From the NCBI GenBank assembly GCA_002403895.1, contig DHIQ01000076.1, positions 1-15,732 of the forward strand: DNA of 15,732 bases. Direction: 5' to 3'. The notes under the pieces were generated by a model. It saw only the letters and a program-made list of their open reading frames with translations. It was not told the DNA's origin and did not search any database. The position numbers and the translations under genes were made by a program. Below are positions 1 through 6,357 of this stretch, piece after piece (the first letter of the stretch is position 1; the number at the start of each line of letters is the position of its first letter). This stretch comes from Candidatus Neomicrothrix sp. UBA4742 (GTDB taxonomy: Bacteria; Actinomycetota; Acidimicrobiia; Acidimicrobiales; Acidimicrobilacustridaceae).

Positions 1-213
1 GAGGTTGCGGGCGATCTCGATCTCCTCGGTGGTCTCGAGCGTGTAGCTCGACAAGCCATCGACCTCGCTCGGATCGATGCCGGCATCGGCGAGGGCGGCG
101 GCGATGGCCTGCAACGCCAGCACCTTCTCGGGCTCGTCGAGATGCTTGGTGAACCGGGTCTGGCCGATGCCCACGATGGCCGCCGCGTCGCGCCGGCCAG
201 CGGCGTCGGTCAT
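1..213 (-). CDS. Thiolase-like lipid-transfer protein, N-terminal part (runs off left edge)
   Basis: The first 71 residues of a thiolase-superfamily protein are visible. The ATG at 213-211 overlaps the TGA of the upstream acyl-CoA synthetase as ATGA, so the start is well fixed and translation is probably coupled. The N-terminus carries the beta-strand and turn AAIVGIGQTRF (residues 11-21), followed by a helix and the segment ADAGIDPSEVDGL. This is typical of the SCP2/Ltp branch of thiolase-like proteins rather than of classical thiolases, which start with a V.RTP motif. Family members act as lipid-transfer proteins or, like Ltp2 in steroid side-chain degradation, as retro-aldolases that usually pair with a DUF35 OB-fold partner. 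The catalytic region and any DUF35 gene lie outside the window, so the activity is inferred. The reading frame is open to the edge. Confidence 0.8.
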   Translation of the reverse strand, partial: MTDAAGRRDAAAIVGIGQTRFTKHLDEPEKVLALQAIAAALADAGIDPSEVDGLSSYTLETTEEIEIARNL

Positions 214-2342
214 CGGCATACCACCAGGGCGTCGAGCGCGACCGCGCCGATGGGGGTGACGACGAGTGGGTTCACGTCGATCTCGGTGATCTCGTCGGCG
301 AGATCGACGGCCAGCCGCTGGAGCTTCATCAACACGTCGACCACGGCCGACACCTTGGCCGGCTGGGCCCCCCTGGCGCCGGCCAGCACCCGGGCCACCC
401 GGCACTCGTCGATCATGCGACGGGCCTCGTCCCGGTCGAATGGCGGCACCCGCACGGCCACATCGTCGAACACCTCGACCAACGTGCCCCCGAGGCCGAA
501 GGCGATCACGGGGCCGAACAGCTCGTCGTGGCTCACCCCCACCATGGTCTCGACCCCGGTCGGCGCCGTCTCGCAGACCAGGACGCCATCGATGGGAACC
601 CCTCTGGCCTCCACGATGGCGATGGCGATGAACTCGTGCCAGCAGCGCCGCATGGCGGCCGCGCTGTCGACGCCGAGCCGCACCAGACCGAGGTCGGACT
701 TGTGGGCGATGCCGGCCGACGCGATCTTCACCACGGCCGGTCCGCCGAGCTCGCGCAGGGCCCGGACGGCGGCTGCGGCCGAGGTGCACAGAACGTCGCT
801 CGTGACGGGGATTCCGTAGGCCGCGAGTACCGCCTTGGAGTCGTGCTCGGACAGCGTCGATCCCGGCCGGAGGAGCGGTCGAACCCGGGCCGCGGCCGGC
901 GAGCGCCGGGTCACCGGCTTGGCGAACGGTGACTGCCAGCGCTGCTGGGTGTCCCAGAAGTCGAACCACGCCCGCGCCGCCATCACGCAGTTCGAGAACG
1001 TGCGGAACACCGGGACCCCGTTGGGCGCCAACACCTCGGAGTAGTAGTGCTCGAACAGGGGCGAGCCCCACACCACGAACACCGGCTTGTCCGTCGTGGC
1101 CTGCACGTCGACCAGGTCCTGGGTGAAGTTCTCCGACATCGACGCCAGCGCGCCGGTGATGGGGACGATCACGGCATCGATCTCGGGGTCGGCCACCATC
1201 GCATCGAGGATCTTTCGCCCTCGCTCGTCACCCGACGGCGCGCCGCCGCTGTCGACCGGGTTGGACACCCGCAGGTAGGCGGGGATGTGACGTCGGAGCT
1301 CGGCCTGGGTCTTCGGGCTCAACGGGGGCAAGGTGAGACCGGCCGCGGCGCACAGGTCGGCCATGTGCGCCCCGGTGCCGCCGGAGATGGAGTAGACGCA
1401 CACCCGCCGCTCCGCGGCCCGACCCGGTGGTGGCGCCACGGTGCGGCAGAACGCGGTCGTGATCTCGCTGAGCTCGTCGAGACCGTCGACCCGGGTGATG
1501 CCGTATTGGCGGAACACGCCGTCGACCACGCGGTCCTGCCCGGTGAGGTGGCCGGTGTGACTGGCTGCCATCGATCGGCCTTCGGCGGTGCGGCCCACCT
1601 TCACGCACACCAGGGGCACGCCGCCGGCTATGGCGGCGTCGGCGGCCAGCTGCACGGTGCGACCATCCTTGAAGCCCTCGATGTAGGCGGCGATCGCCCC
1701 GGTGGCGGGCTGGCGGGCGAACCAGGCGGCGAAGTCGGCGCACTCGAGGTCGACCTCGTTGCCCGTCGGCGCCCAATGCGACATGGCGAAGCCGATGTCC
1801 TGGGCCTGGAACACCGGTCGCCCCTGGTGGCCCGACTGGGTGATCAGGCAGAGCCGCCGGCCGGGCAGGTCGTCGCGGAACGTCTCGAAGGCGTTGAGGT
1901 TGGTGTTGGGGCCGAGGAGACGGGTGTCGGACGCGGCAACCAGGCCGGTCAGGCGCTCCTGTAGGGCCACGCCGTCGCCACCGACTTCGGAGAATCCGGC
2001 AGCGAAGATCACCGCGAACCGGGCGCCGGCCTTGGCTACCTCCTCGAACGCGTTGACCGCGTCGCCCACGAGGATCACGGCCAGGTCGACCGGTCCGGGC
2101 ACATCGGCGATGCTGGCCATGCACGCCAAGCCGTCGAGCTCGGTGCGGTTGGGGTTGACCGGCGTGACGGTCGCGCCGAACCGCTCGCCCCAGGTGCGGA
2201 GCTTGCGCCACATGGCCGTGGCCGGTCGGCGGGGCGTGTCGGATGCCCCGATCACGGCGACCGTCCGGGGCCGGAAGAAGGTGTCGAGGTCGACGTCGCG
2301 CAAGGCGGTGGGCCGGCCGGTCACATCCGTGGTCTGGGCCAT
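210..2342 (-). CDS. NDP-forming acyl-CoA synthetase (acetate--CoA ligase family, fused CoA-binding and ATP-grasp domains)
   Basis: This 710-residue protein has the fused alpha-beta architecture of ADP-forming acyl-CoA synthetases. An N-terminal CoA-binding Rossmann domain (about residues 20-145) contains VAVIGASDTPRRP at 28-40. Succinyl-CoA-ligase-like domains follow (about 160-465), with SHTG at 261-264, where His262 is the expected phosphohistidine, and a SISGGTGAHMAD loop at 318-329. The C-terminal ATP-grasp domain (about 495-710) contains GPAVVKIASAGIAHKSDLG. The family makes acyl-CoA from acid, CoA and ATP through acyl-phosphate and phosphohistidine intermediates, releasing ADP, and is reversible. 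It is the only CoA-ligase seen here, so it may activate the substrate of the cluster; the acid is unknown. The ATG at 2342 has no Shine-Dalgarno but has TATTGT 7 nt upstream, next to the palindromic operator. It is cotranscribed with the thiolase-like gene downstream. Confidence 0.93.
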   Translation of the reverse strand: MAQTTDVTGRPTALRDVDLDTFFRPRTVAVIGASDTPRRPATAMWRKLRTWGERFGATVTPVNPNRTELDGLACMASIADVPGPVDLAVILVGDAVNAFEEVAKAGARFAVIFAAGFSEVGGDGVALQERLTGLVAASDTRLLGPNTNLNAFETFRDDLPGRRLCLITQSGHQGRPVFQAQDIGFAMSHWAPTGNEVDLECADFAAWFARQPATGAIAAYIEGFKDGRTVQLAADAAIAGGVPLVCVKVGRTAEGRSMAASHTGHLTGQDRVVDGVFRQYGITRVDGLDELSEITTAFCRTVAPPPGRAAERRVCVYSISGGTGAHMADLCAAAGLTLPPLSPKTQAELRRHIPAYLRVSNPVDSGGAPSGDERGRKILDAMVADPEIDAVIVPITGALASMSENFTQDLVDVQATTDKPVFVVWGSPLFEHYYSEVLAPNGVPVFRTFSNCVMAARAWFDFWDTQQRWQSPFAKPVTRRSPAAARVRPLLRPGSTLSEHDSKAVLAAYGIPVTSDVLCTSAAAAVRALRELGGPAVVKIASAGIAHKSDLGLVRLGVDSAAAMRRCWHEFIAIAIVEARGVPIDGVLVCETAPTGVETMVGVSHDELFGPVIAFGLGGTLVEVFDDVAVRVPPFDRDEARRMIDECRVARVLAGARGAQPAKVSAVVDVLMKLQRLAVDLADEITEIDVNPLVVTPIGAVALDALVVCR

Positions 2343-2349
2343 GGGCAGG

Positions 2350-2355
2350 ACAATA
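2350..2355 (-). promoter_or_regulatory. Putative -10 box (TATTGT) of the acyl-CoA synthetase unit
   Basis: On the minus strand TATTGT matches the actinobacterial TANNNT pattern and ends 7 nt before the ATG at 2342. Transcription would start at or next to the start codon, giving a leaderless mRNA. It lies 1 nt from the palindrome at 2357-2372. Assigned by eye; no start-site data. Confidence 0.5.
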
Positions 2356-2356
2356 C

Positions 2357-2372
2357 CTGACGCGCGTGTCAG
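2357..2372. promoter_or_regulatory. Palindromic operator, site 1 (CTGAC-N6-GTCAG)
   Basis: CTGACGCGCGTGTCAG is an inverted repeat with 5-bp arms and a 6-bp spacer. It sits in the 45-bp gap between the divergent acyl-CoA synthetase and thiolase genes, 14 bp from one start codon and 15 bp from the other. The same arms and spacing recur at 11931 and 15220. It would lie over the -35 region of both promoters, so a bound dimer would repress both. The regulator is not encoded in the window; TetR-type is a guess from size and symmetry. Confidence 0.72.
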
Positions 2373-2373
2373 C

Positions 2374-2379
2374 TAACCT
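2374..2379 (+). promoter_or_regulatory. Putative -10 box (TAACCT) of the FadA5-like thiolase
   Basis: TAACCT fits TANNNT, starts 1 nt after the palindrome and ends 8 nt before the ATG at 2388. No Shine-Dalgarno is visible, so a leaderless transcript is likely. It mirrors the minus-strand box on the other side of the operator. Confidence 0.45.
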
Positions 2380-2387
2380 CGGTCGCC

Positions 2388-3581
2388 ATGGAGCTCCGCG
2401 AGGCGGTCATCGTCGACACCGTCCGCACGCCGATCGGCAAGCGGAACGGCGCGCTGGCCGGGTGGCACCCGACCGACCTGTTGGCCCACACCCTGCAAGC
2501 ACTCCTCGGGCGCACCGGTGTCGATCCCGAACGGATCGACGACGTGATCGGCGGCAACGTCACCCAGGTGGGAGAGCAGGGTTGCAACGTCACCCGCAAC
2601 GCGTGGGTAGCGGCCGGGCTGCCTCAGACGGTCCCGGCCACCACCGTCGACCGTCAGTGCGGCAGCTCGCAGCAGGCCATGCACTTCGCCGCCCAGGGCG
2701 TGATGTGCGGGAGCTACGACCTGGCCATCGCCTGCGGGGTCGAGTCGATGAGCCGCAGCCCGATGGCCTCGAACGCGGCCGGAGGGGTCGGCCCGTTCTC
2801 GCCCGAGTTCCTGGCCGCGTGCGATGGCCAGCTCATGACCCAATTCGAGGTGGCCCAGATCCTCGCCCGCCAGGACGGGGTCAGCCGCGAGGCGATGGAC
2901 GCGTTCGCCGCCGAGTCGCATCGCCGGGCCCACGAGAGCTGGGAGAACGGGCATTTCGGCAACGAGACCGTGCCTGTGCCGGTCAAGGACGACCAGGGTC
3001 GGTCCACCGACGTCGTCCTCGACCGGGACGAGGGGATCCGCCCCGAGACCACGACCGAGTCACTGGCCGCCCTGGCGCCGGCGGCGAAATGGGACCTCGA
3101 CCTCGCTCCCGACATCACCGCCGGGAACGCGTCGCAGATGTCCGACGGCGCCTCGGCCATGCTCGTGGCCGACCGGGAGACCGCCGAGCGCCTGGGTTTG
3201 GCGGTCCGAGCCCGTTTCGTCCACCTGGCGGTCGGCGCCGAGGACGCCGTGCTGGTCCTGTCGGCACCCAATAGGGTCACTCGCCGCCTGCTCGAGCGGA
3301 CCGGGATGAGGATCGACCAGTTCGACAGCATCGAGTGCAACGAGGCGTTCGCCGCCATCGCCTTGCGCTGGGCCGGTGAGTTCCTGCCCGACGGGGACCT
3401 GAGCCGGTTCAACCGGAGGGGTGGGGCGATCGCCATCGGTCACCCACTCGGCGCATCGGGCGTGCGGCTGGCGACCACCCTGGTCAACGACCTCGAGGCC
3501 GTGGGCGGTCGCTACGGCCTGGTGACGATGTGCGAGGGCGGGGGCCAGGCCAACGCCACCGTCATCGAGCGACTCGGCTAG
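2388..3581 (+). CDS. FadA5-like acetyl-CoA acetyltransferase (3-ketoacyl-CoA thiolase)
   Basis: A complete 397-residue thiolase, the usual length. The N-terminus VDTVRTPIGKRNGALAGWHP (residues 9-28) resembles mycobacterial FadA5, the thiolase of cholesterol side-chain beta-oxidation. Catalytic elements are intact: nucleophile Cys91 in VDRQCGSSQQ, NEAF at 318-321, His352 in GGAIAIGHPLGASG, and the second acid/base Cys382 in TMCEGGGQ. It should cleave a 3-ketoacyl-CoA to acetyl- or propionyl-CoA and a shortened acyl-CoA in the cytosol. Preference for a bulky steroid-like substrate is inferred only from FadA5 resemblance. It is transcribed alone, divergently from the acyl-CoA synthetase, with one palindrome serving both. 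The ATG start fits both the family N-terminus and the TAACCT box 8 nt upstream. Confidence 0.94.
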   Translation: MELREAVIVDTVRTPIGKRNGALAGWHPTDLLAHTLQALLGRTGVDPERIDDVIGGNVTQVGEQGCNVTRNAWVAAGLPQTVPATTVDRQCGSSQQAMHFAAQGVMCGSYDLAIACGVESMSRSPMASNAAGGVGPFSPEFLAACDGQLMTQFEVAQILARQDGVSREAMDAFAAESHRRAHESWENGHFGNETVPVPVKDDQGRSTDVVLDRDEGIRPETTTESLAALAPAAKWDLDLAPDITAGNASQMSDGASAMLVADRETAERLGLAVRARFVHLAVGAEDAVLVLSAPNRVTRRLLERTGMRIDQFDSIECNEAFAAIALRWAGEFLPDGDLSRFNRRGGAIAIGHPLGASGVRLATTLVNDLEAVGGRYGLVTMCEGGGQANATVIERLG

Positions 3582-3705
3582 CCGCGCCTCAGCCAACATT
3601 CGAGGGGTCGTGGGTGCCTGGGCTCACGCCGTTCGACGGGTCGTGATTGGGCAGCGAGGTGAACTCCCGATGGAGGGTGGCTGGTGGCCTCGGTACATGG
3701 TGGAC
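3582..3705. other. Convergent spacer without a gene
   Basis: This stretch lies between the 3' end of the plus-strand thiolase and the minus-strand SnoaL-like fragment. I find no supported coding frame. It contains a weak hairpin at 3609-3628 and nothing else recognisable. It may hold decayed sequence, as the neighbouring minus-strand gene is truncated. Confidence 0.5.
3609..3628. terminator. Weak hairpin, possible bidirectional terminator
   Basis: CGTGGGT-gcctgg-GCTCACG can pair over 7 bp including two G-T wobbles, with a 6-nt loop. It starts 28 nt after the thiolase stop codon. There is no T-tract on either side, so intrinsic termination is doubtful. Confidence 0.25.
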
Positions 3706-3966
3706 TCACCGCGGCCAAGCGCCGACCTGGGCGAGGAGACCCACATCGTCACGGCACGCCCAATGCTCGACGATTCGACCGTCGTCGCACCGCCAGATGT
3801 GGATGTAGGTCCAGGCAACCGGCGCGTCGTTCGGCTCGATGCCGTTGAGAAGAGGCATCGTGGAGTTGCGGTGAACGCCGGTCACCGTCATGTGGTGGGC
3901 AACGGTGTCACCTTCGCCGATGAAGGCGTGATGAGTAACGGAAACCGGAGCTGCCGGCGCGTGCAT
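3706..3966 (-). pseudogene. SnoaL-like/ester cyclase-like protein, C-terminal half only
   Basis: An 86-residue frame whose sequence matches the second half of NTF2-fold SnoaL-like polyketide-cyclase/ester-cyclase proteins: IGEGDTVAHHMTVTGVH (about residues 16-32), then VAWTYIHIWRCDDGRIVEHW (about 50-69), then DDVGLLAQVG near the end. The family is usually 130-150 residues, so the first 50-60 residues forming part of the cone-shaped pocket are missing. The frame stays open upstream into the end of the neighbouring gene, but that stretch does not look like the missing half. It is the last gene of the P450 operon, 28 bp after the DUF7064-like gene. Either a deletion truncated it, or it is an unusually short protein. 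An operator-like sequence lies 16 bp upstream. I lean to a decaying gene. Confidence 0.6.
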
Positions 3967-3982
3967 GAGGTGTGCCCGGCCT

Positions 3983-3998
3983 GTGACGACTCGGTCAG
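3983..3998. promoter_or_regulatory. Operator-like sequence, imperfect copy (GTGAC-N6-GTCAG)
   Basis: GTGACGACTCGGTCAG matches nine of the ten arm positions of the three palindromes elsewhere, with the same 6-bp spacer. It overlaps the last codons and stop of the DUF7064-like gene and ends 16 bp before the ATG of the SnoaL-like fragment, a distance close to that at the other sites. It could be a remnant promoter-operator or a chance match inside coding DNA. Confidence 0.3.
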
Positions 3999-5167
3999 AT
4001 GCCTGGAGGTTCGATGCGTTCGACGGCGCTGATTCGGTCGATCGACTTGTCGAACTCGATCACCGAGAGGCCGCCACGGCCGGCGACGGATTGGTCGTAG
4101 ACGAGCGTGTCGTAGACCTCGATGAGGCCGACGGCGACCTCACCGCCGCATTCAACCCTGATCTGCATCTGGTCGACGCCGCAGATGCGGCTGCGTACGG
4201 CCGGGTCGTTCACGTCGTAGGTCTCGCCGCCCACCACTCCGTCGCCGACGTACATGCCCTGCCAGATGTCACCGTCGGGCGTGCCGCCATTGGGCCCCCC
4301 GTACATGCCGCATCGAAGGAAGGCGATCTGCTGACCGAACCGTTCGAAGGTGAGGTGCTTCTCGTCGCCCGAATCGAGCACGATGTCAGCTTCGCCGCCG
4401 ACGAGCAGTTGGGTGTCAGGCTCGAATCTCAGCCGGTACTGCTGGGAGCGAACCCCCACCGTCCGGGGTCGCTCGTCCCCCAGGTTGGCCAGCGTGGTGT
4501 CGCACCACAGGGCCCAGTCGGAGAACTCGACGAACAGGCCCGAGATGGCGTGCTGGTGGCCCGACCAGTTCGCCGGCCCCCCCACGCCGTCGCGGGTCCC
4601 CCAGTGGTGGTCCCGGGTGCCGCAGTGCATGGCCGGCTCGAGATGGTGGCGCTCGCCGCCGATCTGCACCCACCCTTGCTGCGCCCCGAAGCCCTCGTAG
4701 CCGGCCACCCCCTCGAAAAGGCGCCCGGCGGCGATGGTCTGGGCGCCGATATTGCGGTAGCGAGAGCGCTTGGTGTCGAACCAGCGGATGTCGAAGCTGA
4801 TGGCGTGATCGTTGTCGTCGAGGGTGAGGCGCCACTCGCGGAACGGCCGTACCGCCTCGAACGCCAACGGGCCGACGCGCATGTCCATGCGGTTGAAGCC
4901 GAGGCGTCGGTGGGCCCGGACCGTCGTGTGGGTGCCCCTGTGGTTCACGATGGCGAACGCCTCGGCCGTGTCGAGGTAGGGATAGAAGGCCACGCCGCAC
5001 ACGACCAGCAGTTCACCAGTGCGATCCTGGCTGGTGAACCACACCCGCTCGTATGACCGCGGGTCCGAGGTCCACATCACTCGCACGGGCAGGGGGTTGT
5101 TGTGGATCAGGTACTCGTCGAGCCCCGACATCGGCGCGTGTTCGGCACTGGCCTCGAAGTCAGTCAC
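3995..5167 (-). CDS. CrtC/AttH-like (DUF7064-like) protein of unknown function
   Basis: A 390-residue protein. I chose the GTG at 5167-5165 because it overlaps the P450 stop as GTGA, the same coupling used at other junctions. A longer frame reaching 5317 would add an Arg/Pro-rich N-terminus lying entirely over P450 coding sequence. The sequence is rich in Trp, Tyr and His and looks all-beta. Its best landmark is GTRDHHWGTRDGVGG (residues 183-197), like the G.RDHSWG.R motif of tandem-lipocalin proteins in the CrtC (carotenoid 1,2-hydratase), AttH and DUF7064 group. There is no signal peptide or membrane segment. CrtC-type proteins hydrate isoprenoid double bonds, but transferring that activity here would be speculative. 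Its fixed position after the P450 suggests work on the same hydrophobic substrate. The family call rests on motif memory, not a profile search. Confidence 0.7.
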   Translation of the reverse strand: MTDFEASAEHAPMSGLDEYLIHNNPLPVRVMWTSDPRSYERVWFTSQDRTGELLVVCGVAFYPYLDTAEAFAIVNHRGTHTTVRAHRRLGFNRMDMRVGPLAFEAVRPFREWRLTLDDNDHAISFDIRWFDTKRSRYRNIGAQTIAAGRLFEGVAGYEGFGAQQGWVQIGGERHHLEPAMHCGTRDHHWGTRDGVGGPANWSGHQHAISGLFVEFSDWALWCDTTLANLGDERPRTVGVRSQQYRLRFEPDTQLLVGGEADIVLDSGDEKHLTFERFGQQIAFLRCGMYGGPNGGTPDGDIWQGMYVGDGVVGGETYDVNDPAVRSRICGVDQMQIRVECGGEVAVGLIEVYDTLVYDQSVAGRGGLSVIEFDKSIDRISAVERIEPPGI

Positions 5168-6357
5168 GCGAATATCACCGGCACCCTTGTCGGGCCCCGC
5201 ACGAGGCTGGAGGGCAACCACTCGGCGTCGCCGGCGATCTCGTAGTCGGGATACCGGGCCAGGAGTTCGTCGAGGACGATCCGTACCTCGAGGCGGGCGA
5301 GGGCGGCGCCTAGGCACAGGTGCGCACCGAAGCCGAACGCCAGGTTCGGCGCGTCGATCGACCGAGTGGAATCGAAGCGGTCAGCGGTTGGGCCGAAGGC
5401 CTGTTCGTCGCGGTTGCCGGACGCGTACAGCATCATCAGGTAGTCACCCTCGGCCACGGGGTGCCCACCCAGCTCGGTGTCGCGGGTGGCGGTCCGGGCG
5501 AACTGTTGGATCGGTGTCACCCAGCGGAGCAGCTCCTCGACCGCAGTCGGCAGCAGGGCGGGCTCGGCGGCCAGGGCCCGGCGTTGATCGGGGTGCTCGG
5601 CCAGGGTCAGCATTGCTCCGGAGATCAGGTGCCGAGTGGTCTCGTTGCCGGCGACGAGCAAGGTCATCAGGAACGTGACCAGCTCGGACTCGGACAGACG
5701 CCGACCCTCGAGCTCAGCCCCGACCAGCAATGAGACGATGTCGTCGCCGGCCGCGCCGCCTCGTTCGGCCACGATCTGGCCGAGGAAGGCGACGAGCTCG
5801 AGGATGTCGCCCATGGCCGCGGGAGGCAGGGCCGCCCGGCCGTCGGAGGCGAGGATCGTGGCGTCGGACCACCGGCGGAAATCGGCGCGGACGGCGTCGG
5901 ACACCCCGATGAAGTCGGAGATCACCAGCACCGGCAGAGGGGCGGCGAGCACGTCGACCAGGTCGACGACCTCACCGGGCGGGACGGCATCGAGGAGCCG
6001 CCTCACGTGCCCTCGGATCTGCCGCTCCATGGGCCCTACGGCTCGGGGCGTGAACCGGCGGTTGAGGAGGCGGCGCCACTCGCCGTGCCGGGGCGGGTCG
6101 AGGTGGAGGATTGATCCTTCGATGCGGCCCCCGTCGCGGAGGGGATCGTTGACGAGGACACCCTGGCCCGAGCAGAACCGCTCCGGGTCACGGCTGATCT
6201 CGCGGATGTCGTGGTAACGGCTGATCGCCTTCACGCCCGGCCCGCACTCGAAGACCGGCGCGTCGGCCCGCAACCGGGCCAGCACGTCGTAGTAGTCGGG
6301 ACGCAGGGAGAATCCCGGTGTGATCGGGTCGATGTCGAGCTCGGCCAACGGGGTCAC
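5164..6357 (-). CDS. Cytochrome P450 (actinobacterial CYP125/CYP142-like class)
   Basis: A 397-residue soluble bacterial P450 of normal length with all hallmarks: HLDPPRHGEWRRLLNRRFTP (residues 85-104), the oxygen-binding I-helix AGNETTR (236-242), ExxR at Glu275-Arg278, and the heme loop FGFGAHLCLG (341-350) with Cys348 as thiolate ligand. It should hydroxylate a hydrophobic substrate using electrons from a ferredoxin and reductase, neither of which is in the window. AGNETTR and the segment YASGNRDEQAF recall the CYP124/125/142 group, which oxidises terminal carbons of sterol or branched side chains. That substrate class is inferred. The start is GTG at 6357, overlapping the upstream kinase stop as GTGA; the stop overlaps the next gene as GTGA. 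It sits between kinases and the CrtC-like gene in one transcript. Confidence 0.95.
   Translation of the reverse strand: MTPLAELDIDPITPGFSLRPDYYDVLARLRADAPVFECGPGVKAISRYHDIREISRDPERFCSGQGVLVNDPLRDGGRIEGSILHLDPPRHGEWRRLLNRRFTPRAVGPMERQIRGHVRRLLDAVPPGEVVDLVDVLAAPLPVLVISDFIGVSDAVRADFRRWSDATILASDGRAALPPAAMGDILELVAFLGQIVAERGGAAGDDIVSLLVGAELEGRRLSESELVTFLMTLLVAGNETTRHLISGAMLTLAEHPDQRRALAAEPALLPTAVEELLRWVTPIQQFARTATRDTELGGHPVAEGDYLMMLYASGNRDEQAFGPTADRFDSTRSIDAPNLAFGFGAHLCLGAALARLEVRIVLDELLARYPDYEIAGDAEWLPSSLVRGPTRVPVIFA

Noticed and set aside
1047..1964. Long plus-strand open frame opposite the acyl-CoA synthetase, and similar frames opposite other genes
   Set aside because: In DNA this GC-rich, antisense frames stay open by chance. 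The translations show no family motifs and are shadows of well-supported genes.
3610..4032. Plus-strand 140-residue frame across the SnoaL-like fragment
   Set aside because: No recognisable motif, and it overlaps a minus-strand frame with clear SnoaL-like sequence.
5168..5317. N-terminal extension of the CrtC-like gene into the P450
   Set aside because: The 50 extra residues are Arg/Pro-rich and lie wholly over the P450 C-terminus, while the GTG at 5167 gives the GTGA coupling used throughout the operon.
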